Shown here: positions 47,602-59,093 of the stretch, piece by piece
Layout of the letters: every line of letters begins with the position of its first letter
Position numbering within the stretch: position 1 is the first letter of the stretch
Assembly: GCA_954871525.1 (NCBI GenBank)
Contig: OX940872.1
Span: 23,841,746-23,905,745 of the forward strand
DNA from: Parietaria judaica
Lineage: Eukaryota > Streptophyta > Magnoliopsida > Rosales > Urticaceae
Direction of reading: 5' to 3'
Length of the DNA: 64,000 nt
Notes under the pieces: generated by a model
What the model saw: only the letters and a program-made list of their open reading frames with translations
Databases searched by the model: none
Told to the model about the DNA's origin: nothing
Made by a program: the position numbers and the translations under genes

Positions 47602-50229
47602 TGATGCGGTGGCATGGAGCATGCAAGCCAACCTTCTCATCTTGATGAAGTCTACGTACATACATGGAGCATGCAAATCTTATTTATTAAAGCATTATTT
47701 TATTTGTTTTAGTTATAATTGTTTTATTTATTTGTTGCTGATTTTAGTTGCTTTATTTATTTGACAATTTCGTCTTATTAGTTGTTCAGGTTAGCGTTTA
47801 AATAGCAAGTAGTTAGGGTTTAAACCTTCGAGTATTTAATCGATGAAACAGAGGTGTAATCGGTTATTGATTTTGAATAAAAACTCAGAGCTTTATTGCT
47901 TGAATATTTGCGTTCTCTCCTTCCTATATACACCCTACATCCGTTGGTATCAGAGCCTTTCCGATTGCCCTCACAATTGTCATGGCGCACTGTGGCCGAC
48001 GTGGAGGATTGCCCGATCGTGATGCTGATCTTGGAGACGTTTATAGACGTGAAGATTTCACCGGATTTCGTCAACAGTTGGAGGCTTTAACCCGCTCCAT
48101 CGAGCGCTTATGAAACAGCGACCTTAAGCGCAGCCCGCCCCCCTTGACGAGTCCGACCATGACGACGATAACCCTTTCGCACCAGATTTTGTTCCCTGGC
48201 CCCCGGTTCGTCCGCGCGCAGGAGATGTTGATGGTGATACGCGTTGGGAATCGACGCTCAAAATGGAGATCCCGGAATTTTACGGCAATGTCAATGCCGA
48301 GGAATTCCTCGACTGGCTCACATCGGTCGATGAAGTCTTGGAATTCAAACCGGTCCCCAAAAATAGACGAGAATCACTCATTGCGACGCGTTTCCGTGGC
48401 CACGCAGCTGCATGGTGGACACAATCAAAGACACAACGCGCTAGATCCGGTAAGTCGAAAATTTCAGATTGGGAGAAAATGAAAAAACATATGCGTGCCG
48501 CTTTTTTGCCGTACAATTATACGCGCACGCTTTATCAAAGTTTGCAGAATCTTCGCCAAGGCTCGAGGTCTGTGACCGACTATTCGACTGATTTTTTTAT
48601 GTTATTGGCAGGAAAAGACATCGCTGAGACGGTGGACTAAACCGTTTCTCGGTACATCGGAGGTCTACGTGCCTCTATCCAAGGTGTGTTAAACATGTTC
48701 GATCCGATCACAGTTTTCGAGGCTCATCAGCGCGCTCTAGCCATCGAAAAATAACAATCTCCATGTCCGTACAACGTGGCTTCGCCGAATGCACAACAGC
48801 CCCGAGCAGCTCCTACAGCTCCCCCACGCGCACAGATTGCGCCCGTTCCGCCTATCCCAGGTGTAAACGCAGCCCAGCCCCCTTCCGTGGGTGGCGGTGT
48901 TTGTTGTTTCGGCTGTGGCGAACTGGTCCACCGTCGTAATAATTGCCCACAAAATCAGCGTCGTGGTTTACTAGCCGATGACGCACTTGAACTTTTTGGC
49001 GACCCGGTTTATGACGAGGATGTTCAGAACCCAAAGATGTCGTTGAGGTTGCGGGTGACGTGGGTCATGCACTTGTTATTCGCCGGAATTTTCTAACTCC
49101 AGCAAGTCGAGATGATGATTAGTTACGTAACACCATTTTTCAATCATCTTGCACAATCGGTGAAAAAGTATGCCGTGTTGTTATCGATTCGGGTAGTTGC
49201 GAGAACATCGTCGCCGAAGAAGTCATCAAGAAATTGGACTTCGCAACGGAACAACACCCAAAGCCTTACAAGTTGGCGTGACTATAAAACAACACCGACA
49301 TTACCGTTTCACAACGGGCACTAGTGAAGTTCTCAATCGGAACGACATACCGCGATGAAGTTATGTGTGACGTGGTTGCGATGGACGCATGCCATCTACT
49401 TTTGGGTCTTCCTTGGAAATTTGATCGCCACTCAATCCATGATAGGTTGTCAAACACGTACACGTTTGACTTTGGTGGAAAAAAGATAGATCTTCTCCCT
49501 TCTAATCCCATGATAGCCTCTACTCGTCGACAGACGATGTCGCTGCTTAACAGGTCTGATTTTGATGCGGAAACTTCACAAAGCGGCATCGTATATGCCC
49601 TCCTCGGCAAGCCTGTCTCTTATATTCACCCGGTCCGACCGAAGATACAGCCCCTCCTCGATGAATTTAGTGTCGTTCTACCACCGGAACTCCCTGCCGA
49701 ACTCCCCCCACTCCGAGCCATTCAACACCGGATTGATTTTGTTCCTAACGCGTACCGCTTGAAGCTTCCGAGTCACATCGCACGACTGACATATTCAACG
49801 TAAAGCATCTCCGCCTTTATACGGGCGACAACTCCGACGGTGAATTACCGGCATATTAGAGGACGAATTTTCTCGACCCCCGGGAGAACGATGCGGTGGC
49901 ATGGAGCATGCAAGCCAACCTTCTCATCTTGATGAAGTCTACGTACATACATGGAGCATGCAATTCCCATTTATTCAAGCATTATTTTATTTGTTTTAGT
50001 TATAATTGTTTTATTTATTTGTTGCTGATTTTAGTTGCTTTATTTATTTGACAATTTTGTCTTATTAGTTGTTCAGGTTAGCGTTTAACTAGCAAGTAGT
50101 TAGGGCTTAAACCTTCGAGTATTTAATCGATGAAACAGGGGTGTAATCGATTATTGACTTTGAATAAAAACTCAGAGCTTTATTGCTTGAATATTTGTGT
50201 TCTCTCCTTCCTATATACACCCTACATCA
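47602..50229 (+). mobile_element. Ty3/gypsy LTR retrotransposon, internally deleted
   Basis: Two 341-bp LTRs (47602-47942 and 49889-50229) start TGATGCGG/CGATGCGG and end CTACATCC/CTACATCA. By hand they differ at about 13 positions. An exact ACGAC duplication flanks the element (47597-47601 and 50230-50234). TGGTATCAGAGCC (47945-47957) is an initiator tRNA-Met primer-binding site. The interior keeps gag and protease but jumps from the start of reverse transcriptase to the last codons of pol, so reverse transcriptase, RNase H and integrase are missing. Confidence 0.95.
47984..49860 (+). pseudogene. gag-protease remnant of the gypsy element
   Basis: The retrotransposon gag domain spans about 48250-48750 (EFLDWLTSVDEVLEF, RFRGHAAAWW and AAFLPYNYTRTLYQSLQNLR). 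A CCHC-type knuckle follows near 48900 (CFGCGELVHRRNNCP), then an aspartic protease with the DSG active-site motif near 49190 and the conserved LLLGLPW near 49400. A proline-rich linker leads to the first residues of reverse transcriptase (about 49650-49790). At about 49800 the sequence changes to the C-terminal end of pol. Stops occur at 48638 and 48752 and frames shift several times, so nothing intact can be made. Confidence 0.9.
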
Positions 50230-50601
50230 ACGACCGTGTCGGATCCTCCGTCGGATGCTCCGCAGCGCAGGAGCATGGAGAAGCACTTTTTCAAGCTGAC
50301 AGCGAGCTTAAGTCAGTTAGAGGACTTTAATCAGGTAGGGAGAGATTGAACTCTGTTGCGAGAGGGTACACATGATCTGGTTTCGCACCAGCAGTTCATG
50401 GACGATTATAGGCGGGCGGTGGTTGCGACATCGAAATCGCCCGAATTAGTTGAGGTTGTGGCAACCCTAGTTCAATCACTTGAGGCCGTTGCAAACGTAG
50501 ACGAAAGCGAATCGCAGTGCGCCATCTGCTTCGAAGTGTTGGGTCACGAGATTATACGCATGCCGTGCTCTCATGCCTATCACAAGCTTTGCATCACCAA
50601 A

Positions 50602-50987
50602 TTCCTTGCAAGCTTGTGTTAACAGCGGAATGTGCGGCGATCCTCCACGGCCTCCAATTCGCCTTTGATCGAGGTTGGGAAGTATCATTGGTCGAATCCG
50701 ATTGTATCCGGGCTATTCATCTAGTCAATGGGAAGGCTTTCAATAGCTTGCAAGGACCCATTATTCGGAGCATCGAAGACTTGCTAACGAAAGTCGCGCC
50801 AACCGGGAAGCTTCGGTAGATCCCTAGACTTTGTAACGAAGTAGCTAATGTGTTAGCTAAATCTTGTGTCCTCGAGGGGACGTCGGAGCTTTGGTCATGT
50901 ACTTGCCCGGAGTGGCTCGATATGTATGTTCAAAGGGATTTAAGGCCCTATTATTAATGAAGTTCTTTCTTCCCTCAAAAAAAAAAA
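50602..50987 (+). mobile_element. 5'-truncated L1-type LINE inserted in the RING finger
   Basis: The insert reads as the RNase H-like tail of a plant LINE (LTAECAAILHGLQFAFDRGW, VESDCIRAIHLV, NEVANVLAKSC). It ends with TTCTTTCTTCCCTC and 11 A residues, of which up to three may belong to the target codon AAA. A clear target duplication is not visible. One in-frame stop follows GKLR. Confidence 0.88.
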
Positions 50988-51095
50988 TGGTTGGAGAAGA
51001 ATCTCACTTGCCCGCTATGCCGCTATCGTATGCCTGACCGTCTAACTCTTCTTCTCTCTCCCATTCCGCCGAGTAGCCGCCCTCGTCTTGTCTAA

Positions 51096-52158
51096 ACGCT
51101 CAACTTTGTTTGCTAATTTTTCATTTTATTTCTATTGGCGAGGTGTTTTATGTATGAATTTTTTGGGTCTCGTTTTTCTTACTAGCGGATTTTCTATTAT
51201 ATATGTATATAATTTCAACAAGTATTTTTATAGAGCATGAACAAACCTAGCTCCGTAAATTACAAGACGCTATCAAAAGGGTTGGTAATGACCAAAACTA
51301 GAAGAAAAAACACAAAATTTGATTGATTATCAATGAAAGACAAGAATAGAAGCTCTAATTATAAACCCAAGTTAGATGATTTCCAAGTCAAAATTAGGCA
51401 CCGTTATAGAGAGTACAAATACAAAAGAGGAAGAAGCAAAGCATGACGACCAAAGCCAAAAATTCAACTAAGGAGAGGTCTAACTATGATCTCCATCTTG
51501 TCATGTATGACAAGTCTATCGCGGCCACCGCAAAGCCCGCCACGTCCCCGAGAAGTCCAGCTCCGGCCACCACAAAGTCTACGTGTACCTGCATGTTCTC
51601 GCGCACACATGGTGGGTGATCACTTTGTAATTGTATTGGTTTCTGATTTTTATGTAGATTTTAAATAGTTGTATTGGTGGATGAATTAATTAAGTATTTA
51701 TATATATGCGGTGTTGATTTTCGTTTTATGTTTCTTTGATGCCAATTTCTTTTGAACGCAGATGAACTTTCACTTTTAATTATTTTTCCAAATTACAAAA
51801 CTACGGGTCTAATATAGTAGTTATTTTATAGAGAAAGTAGGATCATAAGTAATAAAAATACAAAATGAGGTATATAAATATATAAATATGAGTGCCATGC
51901 ATTTTGGTCAAAGTTTGATAATTGGACCTACACCCATCTAGATATATGGGCCTTAATAACTATCGTATAGAACCATACTTTATTTTTAAAGCCCATACTT
52001 ATTTTGTTCATGTGACCAAATCGTTAGTGTAAGAAAATGAACACGTCATATTTTCATCAAATGATGACAATTCAAAGGAGCGATTTTTTTCCTATTAATA
52101 CTGAAAGTTTGAGTGTATTTTAAAACCATCACAAGCTATATTTTTTGTTGTTATTGAA

Positions 52159-52199
<41 letters not shown>

Positions 52200-52480
52200 T
52201 AAACTCAATAAAACGTATCTATGTCAAGTCTTATTGGTGACCGATGGTCGAAAGTGAAAAAACAAAATGCATAAAATAAAGTTAAATGTGTCGTTAAAAT
52301 GGAAAATATGACGAAGATTGTTAATCATACTTGGGTTTTCCATCACGCATTGGATTCTAATTCCATTGTTTATTTATGTTTACTTACCATGGCATTGAAT
52401 TTTGGTTAAGTTCTAAGAAGTATCAAAGTTCTAAGAATTTTTGTAATCACAAATTCCTTATAGGAATTATAATCACTTAA
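51096..52480. other. Intergenic, with a long poly-T run
   Basis: No gene seen. About 40 consecutive T residues at 52158-52198 could be the A tail of an inverted retroposon, but no source sequence is evident beside it. A GC-richer patch at 51515-51610 has no domain I recognise. Confidence 0.5.
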
Positions 52481-52624
52481 GGGCTTATTAGCAAAATACT
52501 CAATCTACTTAAAACTATTTAAAAAACTACTCAACGTTTCATTAACTAAAATTGTACTCATTTCAAATTAATTCTTCCAAAAATACCCCTCAACTTGATT
52601 TATCTTTCTTACTATCGTTAAACA

Positions 52625-52800
52625 CACAAAAACACCTGACGCTCTCTCTCTCATACTCCGGAACCCTAATCGTTGTCGCTCGCCGTCAATCGCTGTCGAT
52701 CGCCGTCGATCGTCGTCGCTCGCTGTCGATCGCCGTCCATCGCCGTCGCACCCAAAAACACCTGACGCTCTCTCTCTCATACTCCGGAACCCTCATCAAG
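52625..52800. repeat. Duplicated block with CGTCGATCG minisatellite
   Basis: CACCTGACGCTCTCTCTCTC with ATACTCCGGAACCCT occurs at about 52634 and again at about 52758 (124-base offset). Between them lies a run of GTCGATCGCC/GTCGCTCGC repeats. GC-rich sequence just inside a TIR often serves as a leader; no protein is convincing here. Confidence 0.8.
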
Positions 52801-53259
52801 CTCGTTTCACAAGTGAAGTTGGGAATTATTCGATTCAATTGAAATTTCGAATCAGAGAAGCATGGAGGACTCGAAATAATCGATGAAAACAAAAAATCGA
52901 ACGAGTAAACGCAATCGAGTGAAGAAGAATCGAACCCGAAGCTGTGGAAGAGGACGGAGAAGCTCGAGACTCAACGAGATGATCGAGACGAGTCGGCGGT
53001 TCGGAGGCTCTTTGGGGAAGATGAGTTCGAAAAGGATATCATAGAGAGAAGGAAGAAAATAAAAAGAAAAATATATGTCGGGTGTTTTGTACAAAGCTAA
53101 AAAAAATCAAGGGTTATGCTTGTAATTTAGTATTTAAAAAAAAATCTATGAATAATATGTTTTGAAAATAGGTGGAAAATTAATGCCATAAACTAGTGTT
53201 TAAGCCTCTAAGGGATAAAGTGCACAAACAAAAACAAATAAATAAGATATTTTTGTTAA

Positions 53260-54930
53260 TTAAATAATTCTAACTCTTGTTACCCTAGTGTAACAGTAGT
53301 TACCCAAATGTAATTTTAATAACTTTAGTTACAAAAGTGTAATTACAGTTACTCAAGTGTAACTGTAGTTACCCAAATGTAACTTTAGTTACATAAGTAT
53401 AACTGCAGTTACCCAAGTGTAACTGGAGTTACCCAAATGTAATTTCCCTACCTTTAGTTACATAAGTGTAACTGAAGTTACCTAAGTGTAACTGTACTTA
53501 CCCAAATGTAATTTTAGTTACATAAGTGTAACTATAGTTACCCAAATGTAAATTTAGTTATATAAGTGTAATTGCAGTTACCCAAGTGTAACCGTAGTTA
53601 CCCAAATGTAATTTTAGTAACTTTAGTTACACTAGTGTAACTGTAGTTATCCAAATGTAACTTTAGTTACATGAGCGTAACTCCAGTTACATAAGTGTAA
53701 CTCTAATGGCATAAATTTAATTCCAGTTACGTTGTGTAAGGCTCATAATGTTTTTTTTTGCGGGACCTTTGTAATCACGTTTGTAGCTCTCGTTACATAA
53801 GTGTAACTTCAGTAACAAAAGTGTTTCTCCAATTTCATAAGTTTAACTTTAATTACGTTGTGTAACTCTTATTACATATATAGTTACAAGTGTAACTACA
53901 TATGTGAAATTACGGTAATGTAACTACAATTACATAATTGTAGTCATGCTATTACATAATTGTATGTCCTTATTTTTTGAAAAATATTGAATTTAAATTC
54001 TCTTATGTAACTCCAATTACGTGAAATTATTGTTACATACTTTTAGATGGAGACTCGATTAATATAATTATATATGACTAGAATTACGAAATTGTAACTC
54101 CAATTACAAAAGTATAACGCCAGTTACATAAGTGCAACTTCAGTTACAAAAGTGCAACTTCAGTTACAAAATTGTAACTTCGGTTACAAAAATTGTTTTA
54201 ATACTTTCAAATTAATTCCAATAAAGAAAAAGCACTACATTACTATTTTAAGAAATATATTGAAATTTGATTCCATAATAAATACACTTTTAATATCGTT
54301 TTGTTTTGTCGCTAAAAGAGCAAAAACACACCGTTTCTCTGAATTACAGACGTTAACTGTTTCTTGTGTAGAATCTCTTAATATGTAACATAAGTTTAAT
54401 TATATATGACTAGAATTACGAAATTGTAACTCCAGTTACAAAAGTGTAACTCTAGTTACATACGTGTAACTTCAGTTACATAAGTGTTTCTCTAATGACA
54501 AAAGTTTAACTCTAGTTATGTTGCATAACTCTTATTACATATATAATTATAAGTGTAATTACATATGTGAAATTACGGTAGTGTAACTACAATTACATAA
54601 TTGTAGTTATGCTATTACATAATTGTATGTTATTATTTTTCAAAAATATTGAATTTAAATTCTTTTATGTAACTCCAGTTACGTGAAATTATTGCTACAT
54701 ACTTTTAAATGGAGACCCAATTAATATAGTTATATAACATAAATGTAATTATATATGATTAGAATTACGAAATTGTAACTCCAGTTACAAAAGTGTAACT
54801 CCATTTACATAATTGTAACTTCTTTTACAAAAGTGTAACTTCGGTTACAAAAATTTAATTCCAATTACAACAGTGTAACGCCATTTACATAAGTGTAACT
54901 AAATAAGTCCTAAAAAGATTTGACCTTAGA
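53260..54930. repeat. Palindromic AGTTAC...GTAACT minisatellite
   Basis: About 1.7 kb is built from a degenerate unit AGTTACNNAARTGTAACT, itself an inverted repeat (AGTTAC against GTAACT), recurring every 16-20 bases. A longer segment (ATGTGAAATTACGGTARTGT ... ACATAATTGTAGTYATGC ... GAATTTAAATTC) is present twice, starting near 53908 and near 54567, so a block of roughly 660 bases was duplicated. Non-coding in all frames. It lies entirely inside the Pack-MULE. Confidence 0.92.
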
Positions 54931-55200
54931 ACACAATCCAACAAAGGATCTTGTGGAACATTACTAGAGTTTATGACAGAGTTGAGTAAATTCCATTTCT
55001 TGTTCCTAAAATTAGACTTTATATATTATTATATAAAATGTATATAATAATAAATAAAAAACAGCCAGAGAAAATAAGCTGCTTCCTTTGTGAAGCTATA
55101 CATTAGCGCCATATTTGACTTCTTCGAGAGTCAACAAACACTAGACAATCTCTACAAAGTTATTTATGATCCTTAATTAGTGTATAGTTATCATCTTTCT

Positions 55201-55465
55201 TCAACAACAATTCACGAAGCTCTTGATCTCGTCGAAGAGAGTGTAGAAATTCTCGTTTTTGGGCAAGAAGTAGAAGCCGATCGTCACTTGCTCCAAGAAA
55301 AGGAGCTTCACCTCTTGACCCGACTCCCTCAGCCCCTCCACGTACGCCGATTGCCAGTCCTGGACCAGGTCGAACCCCGCTACGACCACGAGGCTCTTTG
55401 GGAACGTCTTCACCCCGGCCAGCGACTCCCCTCTCGGCCCAAACACGTTGCAAGTCCCCAACTTC
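55201..55465 (-). pseudogene. Captured GID1 (gibberellin receptor) C-terminal fragment
   Basis: On the minus strand the frame reads FGPRGESLAGVKTFPKSL, then VVVAGFDLVQDWQSAYVEGL, EVKLLFLEQVTIGFYFLP and EIKSFVNCC before the stop. This is the alpha/beta-hydrolase end of plant GID1. Active carboxylesterases have His where this has Ile (VTIGFYF), as GID1 does, so GID1 is favoured over a CXE esterase. It lacks the gibberellin lid and most of the fold. Confidence 0.85.
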
Positions 55466-55945
55466 CGACGAAACGACGCTGTTTAGATCCACCCCGACAT
55501 GGTTTCCGTTAATGTTGTTGAACTCAACGTCCATAAGGGTATCGAATTCCACGGCGACGTATCTAGAAGATTCCGACTCCGCTCCCGCAAGCCCGAGCAG
55601 ATCGCCGGCGAATTCCATGGGCCGTACGGCGCATACCCATAACCATGATACACATCCCCATAAACACCCTGTCAAAAAAAGACAAGTTAAGATATCAGAC
55701 CAACCCCATCTTTGAAATAAGAGAACAAAGACAATATATATTGTGAAGCCTAAAACCTAAACAGAACATATATTGTGAGGTGCACACTGCCGTTGTTGAG
55801 GTGCGCGTCGCCGAGGAGCTTGAGGCTGGAGAGAGTGAGAGTGCCGAAGTCGAACTCGGTCTTGGAGCTCTGTGCGACAACAATGGCGGCGGCCCAAAAG
55901 AAGAATGGAACTCGAGCTGTGTTCGTCGAATGTGGTTAGGGTATA
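55466..55945 (-). pseudogene. Captured L-type lectin receptor kinase fragments
   Basis: Reading leftward from about 55935, one frame gives a hydrophobic start and then TEFDFGTLTLSSLKLLGDAH, the first strand of a legume-lectin domain with part of a signal peptide. After a gap that looks like an intron (acceptor TTTGACAG near 55676), another piece reads ESSRYVAVEFDTLMDVEFN and NGNHVGVDLNSVVSSEVG. It keeps the VAVEFDT and NHVGVD lectin signatures, including the metal-binding Asp/Asn region. It then passes directly into the GID1 fragment in a different frame. There is no kinase part. Confidence 0.82.
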
Positions 55946-56056
55946 ATTGTCCATATAACATCAAATGAGTGTTTTTTTAATTATGATAAATTTTTGAGTA
56001 TTTTTTTAAAAAAATTCACCTAATTTGAGTACTTTGTTAGAAAGCCCATCAATTAA

Positions 56057-58495
56057 AGGCAAAAGAATTGGTTAGAATGAAGGTAAATTGAGCACTCAAT
56101 GTGTTTTACATGAAAAGCTAAATTCCAAATCTTGGGCCACTATTAATGTCTAGATTTTGGTGTCCCATTATCAAACGTTCGTTTGACATTTTTTTATGCA
56201 AAAAATGTTTGAGTATTCTTCTTTAAAGTTCGAATATATTATGATTTACCTTCTTTTGGTGTCAAACTTCGTATTAATAGGGACATATACCATAAAAGAT
56301 GATCTATATTTAATTCCATATAATAATTTAATATGCATTTGTTGAACTAAGGTTACTTTTATCTTCTCAACTCACTATTTGGTACAAAACTTTTTGAAAT
56401 TGTTTAATATTCATATTGTTTCTTGAATCCTCATACATTATAGTATATGGCCGATATTAATTTTGGCATTGATATTAATCAATGATATTTTATTTTTAGA
56501 AATTATAAGAAATGCTTATTTTGTGTAAAAGGTTTAAATTTTTTAAAATAACCCTTTTATTTTTTCTTTCAATCGCAGCCAATATTAGATAGAGTTACTG
56601 CTAATAATACCCCATGTTATTCGCCATACATATATTTTGTATATACACATATTCACTTGTTTAGTTTTGTTTTTTTTTATTTCTCCCAATGTCTTGTATA
56701 CCTTCGAAAACAACACATAACTTCCTAGTAAAAACTGACAATTTTCTTTCAACTAGTGTGCAACAAATAACTAGTTTGACCATATTCTTGTCAATTGTAT
56801 TTTTTTTTTCATTCACTTTTTATCCTAGCGGTTTTTGATTAGATGAACTCATCGGTTGATTTGTAATAATCTTATAGTTTAATATGAAGATCTCGCTTGT
56901 TATTTAATTGAAAACAAAATATTTGAATAAGTTATGTGTTTGCACAAATTAATATCTTTCGTATTTTTAAGGCTGACGGGCTAATGTATGTATGATAGCA
57001 AATTGGGATATTATTTCAATTAAAAAAAAGAAAAGAATAACCCATAGAGCATGTACAAACACCAACATATAAAATCACAAAATAAATAAGTACTATATAT
57101 ATTAAATATACACATATTTTCACAAAAAAGCCTTCATTAAAACCAGATAAATATTGATTATCGAGCAACACAGACCACAAAATCGAAGCTATTTAAGAAT
57201 ATGGAGCAATATTAACTCCAAATTACGAATATAGTTATAAAAAATTAGGCAATCTACAAATAAAAGTTAGATATAAAGCCAACGCATGGTGTAACATATA
57301 TGACGGACTTTATGTATATGCTTAAAATAAAAAGAAAAATCCACGAAATACCCACCTAAGATTTATGAGAATTGCTCATACTTTCAAACAATTCATTTAT
57401 ATCCATTTATAAAAAAACTGGAACATATTAACCCTAATATTAATTATATTTATTTATTTTGTATATTAATTATTTATTATATATTTTAATTTTCAAAAAT
57501 AAATTATCCTAGGTTTTCATTTAATTGTTACTTTGACCTAAAATTTTATCATTTATTTTAAATTCCTCCTCGCCCACGCCCTGTCACAAAAATCGAAATC
57601 GATTATCTCCTCCATCAATTCTATGCTTCCTCCGTCGCGCCTCCTTCCTCTGCTTCCCTCCGTCGCGCCTCTTTCCTCTATCGCGCCTCCTTCCTCCATC
57701 ACTCTCTGTCGTTGTTGCCCTCCATCGCGCCTCCTGCCGTTGTCGCCCTTTGTCGCTCTCTGTTGCTCTCTATCGCTTGTTTTTCCAAAAACCACACAAC
57801 TCTGTTTACCATACTATTTTCATTTGTAAAAGTAGTTACAATTAATAAAAATGTAACTATTTTTACAAATGAAAATTTGTAAAAATAGTTACGAAAACAG
57901 ATTTACATATGTATGGTAAATGGTAAGTATCAAAGTATGGTAAACAGGTTTACATTCGTAAACCAATTTACATAAAATGAGGCAAAACGAAAACCAAGTT
58001 TCGTAAATAGATTGCATTAAAAGCAAACGAAAAACCAAGTTTCTTAATTGTTTTTACATAAAATGTCAGAATTAAAACCAATTTTCGTATGATTAATAGG
58101 GGATAAAAATACTTATTAATAGGAAAAATAAGATTTAGATTAATAGGGGATTTTTTTATTTAAAATTTTGATAAATAGGGGATAAAAATTCAAAATAAAT
58201 ACTAATTATTAGGAAAATTAAGATTTAGATTTTAATTGTCAAAATAAGGAATATTAAACGTGATTTGTTAGAGTTAATTGAAAATAATACTAATTAATAA
58301 GGGAGATTAATTTTTAATTTATTATGTTTGCTACATTTAAAGATTTTTTCTTATTTTAATTAAAAAAACAAATTATAATTCAATGTGGTTTAAAGTTAAA
58401 CGTGATTTAAAAATTGAAAAGGCAATTTAGTCGGTATTTGAAATTATTGATGGTTATGATTACCATAATTAAAAATGGATATTTTTTTAAAACAT
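56057..58495. other. Intergenic with low-complexity blocks
   Basis: No gene seen. 57610-57780 is a CT-rich minisatellite around CCGTCGCGCCTCC. 58090-58230 repeats GATAGGGGATAAAAA/AATAGGGGAT phrases. 57826-57990 has TGTAAAAATAGTTAC-like inverted motifs reminiscent of the 53-55-kb array. 56505-56545 is a fragment of the 1.4-kb foldback. Confidence 0.5.
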
Positions 58496-58605
58496 CAAGT
58501 CACAAATTAATATTTGCCTCATTTGACGGATCTACGGTCCAGTGTAATCAAGTCACAAATGAATATTTGTCTCATTTGATGGATCTACGGACCAGTGCAC
58601 TACAT
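58496..58605. repeat. Tandem duplication of about 53 bases
   Basis: TCAAGTCACAAATKAATATT followed by TTTGAYGGATCTACGGWCCA occurs twice back to back with four or five differences. Confidence 0.88.
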
Positions 58606-58856
58606 TACGTATATCTTTAAAGTTCAATTCCATTTTCCATTTCACATGCAATATACGTCGGATTAAAATTCGTTACTACGACATCGAGATTTTTAATTTC
58701 TCACGTATTATTTATTATGTTAAAATTATTATTGAATATTAAACTAAGAAACTTTTATCGTATTTCATGTAACATATACTAAGGAAAACTGTAATAAAAA
58801 ATCATGACATGCCAACACTGCATTAGATATTGTTTTCCCCTTTGTCATGCATACCA

Positions 58857-59036
58857 AGGTTCTAAATACCGCTTACCGATATCGTTTCGCACTTTTATTT
58901 TACGGATATATCGCTCGTCAATAGGTATCTCGATAGGTAATTCGATGGGTATGTCGATGGATATATCGTTTCGCATACCTTCTAAAAAAGATTTTCGATG
59001 GGCATGCCGATGGATATTCGAGAAATTTAATACCTT
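58857..59036 (+). mobile_element. CGAT-rich MITE family, copy 3
   Basis: 180 bases with inverted ends AAGGTTCTAAAT and AAGGTATTAAAT (10 of 12 match). The interior is full of CGATATCG, CGATGGATATATCG and GGCATGCC self-complementary motifs. The best preserved of the three copies. Confidence 0.8.
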
Positions 59037-59093
59037 GATGCATATAATATATATATATATGTGTGTGTGTGTGTACTCCTAAAAAAAAGTTTA

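Larger units (their letters stand above)
47570..51095 (+). pseudogene. RING-H2 finger gene split by a gypsy element and a LINE
   Basis: Three pieces are collinear once the insertions are ignored: 47570-47601, 50235-50601 and about 50988-51095. The first ends in frame (MWFGDFHFRTT) exactly at the retrotransposon's target site, and the second resumes at the next base after the duplicated ACGAC. The RING begins QCAICFEVLGHEIIRMPCSH and continues AYHKLCITK. Then the LINE interrupts, and after its A tail the frame resumes as WLEKNLTCPLCRYRMP, giving Cys7 and Cys8 of a C-x2-C...C-x-H-x2-H-x2-C...C-x2-C finger. The sequence ends with TAA at 51093. An in-frame TGA at 50347 shows it is dead besides the insertions. 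It was presumably a soluble E3 ubiquitin ligase. The start codon is the least certain part. Confidence 0.85.
52481..56047. mobile_element. Pack-MULE carrying lectin-kinase and GID1 fragments
   Basis: The termini GGGCTTATTAGCAAAATACT and, inverted, GGGCTTTCTAACAAAGTACT start inverted repeats of about 95 bases (TACTCAA, then AAAAAACTACTC/AAAAAAATACTC and ACTCATTT in both). Flanks ATCACTTAA (52472-52480) and ATCAATTAA (56048-56056) are a 9-bp duplication with one change, the Mutator signature. Inside are a duplicated leader-like block, a 1.7-kb palindromic minisatellite and, on the minus strand reading in from the right end, pieces of two unrelated host genes. No transposase is present, so it depends on one supplied elsewhere. 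Confidence 0.87.

Noticed and set aside
47945..47957. tRNA-Met-like sequence TGGTATCAGAGCC (also at 38582)
   Set aside because: These are 13-14-base primer-binding sites next to LTRs, not tRNA genes; no cloverleaf surrounds them.
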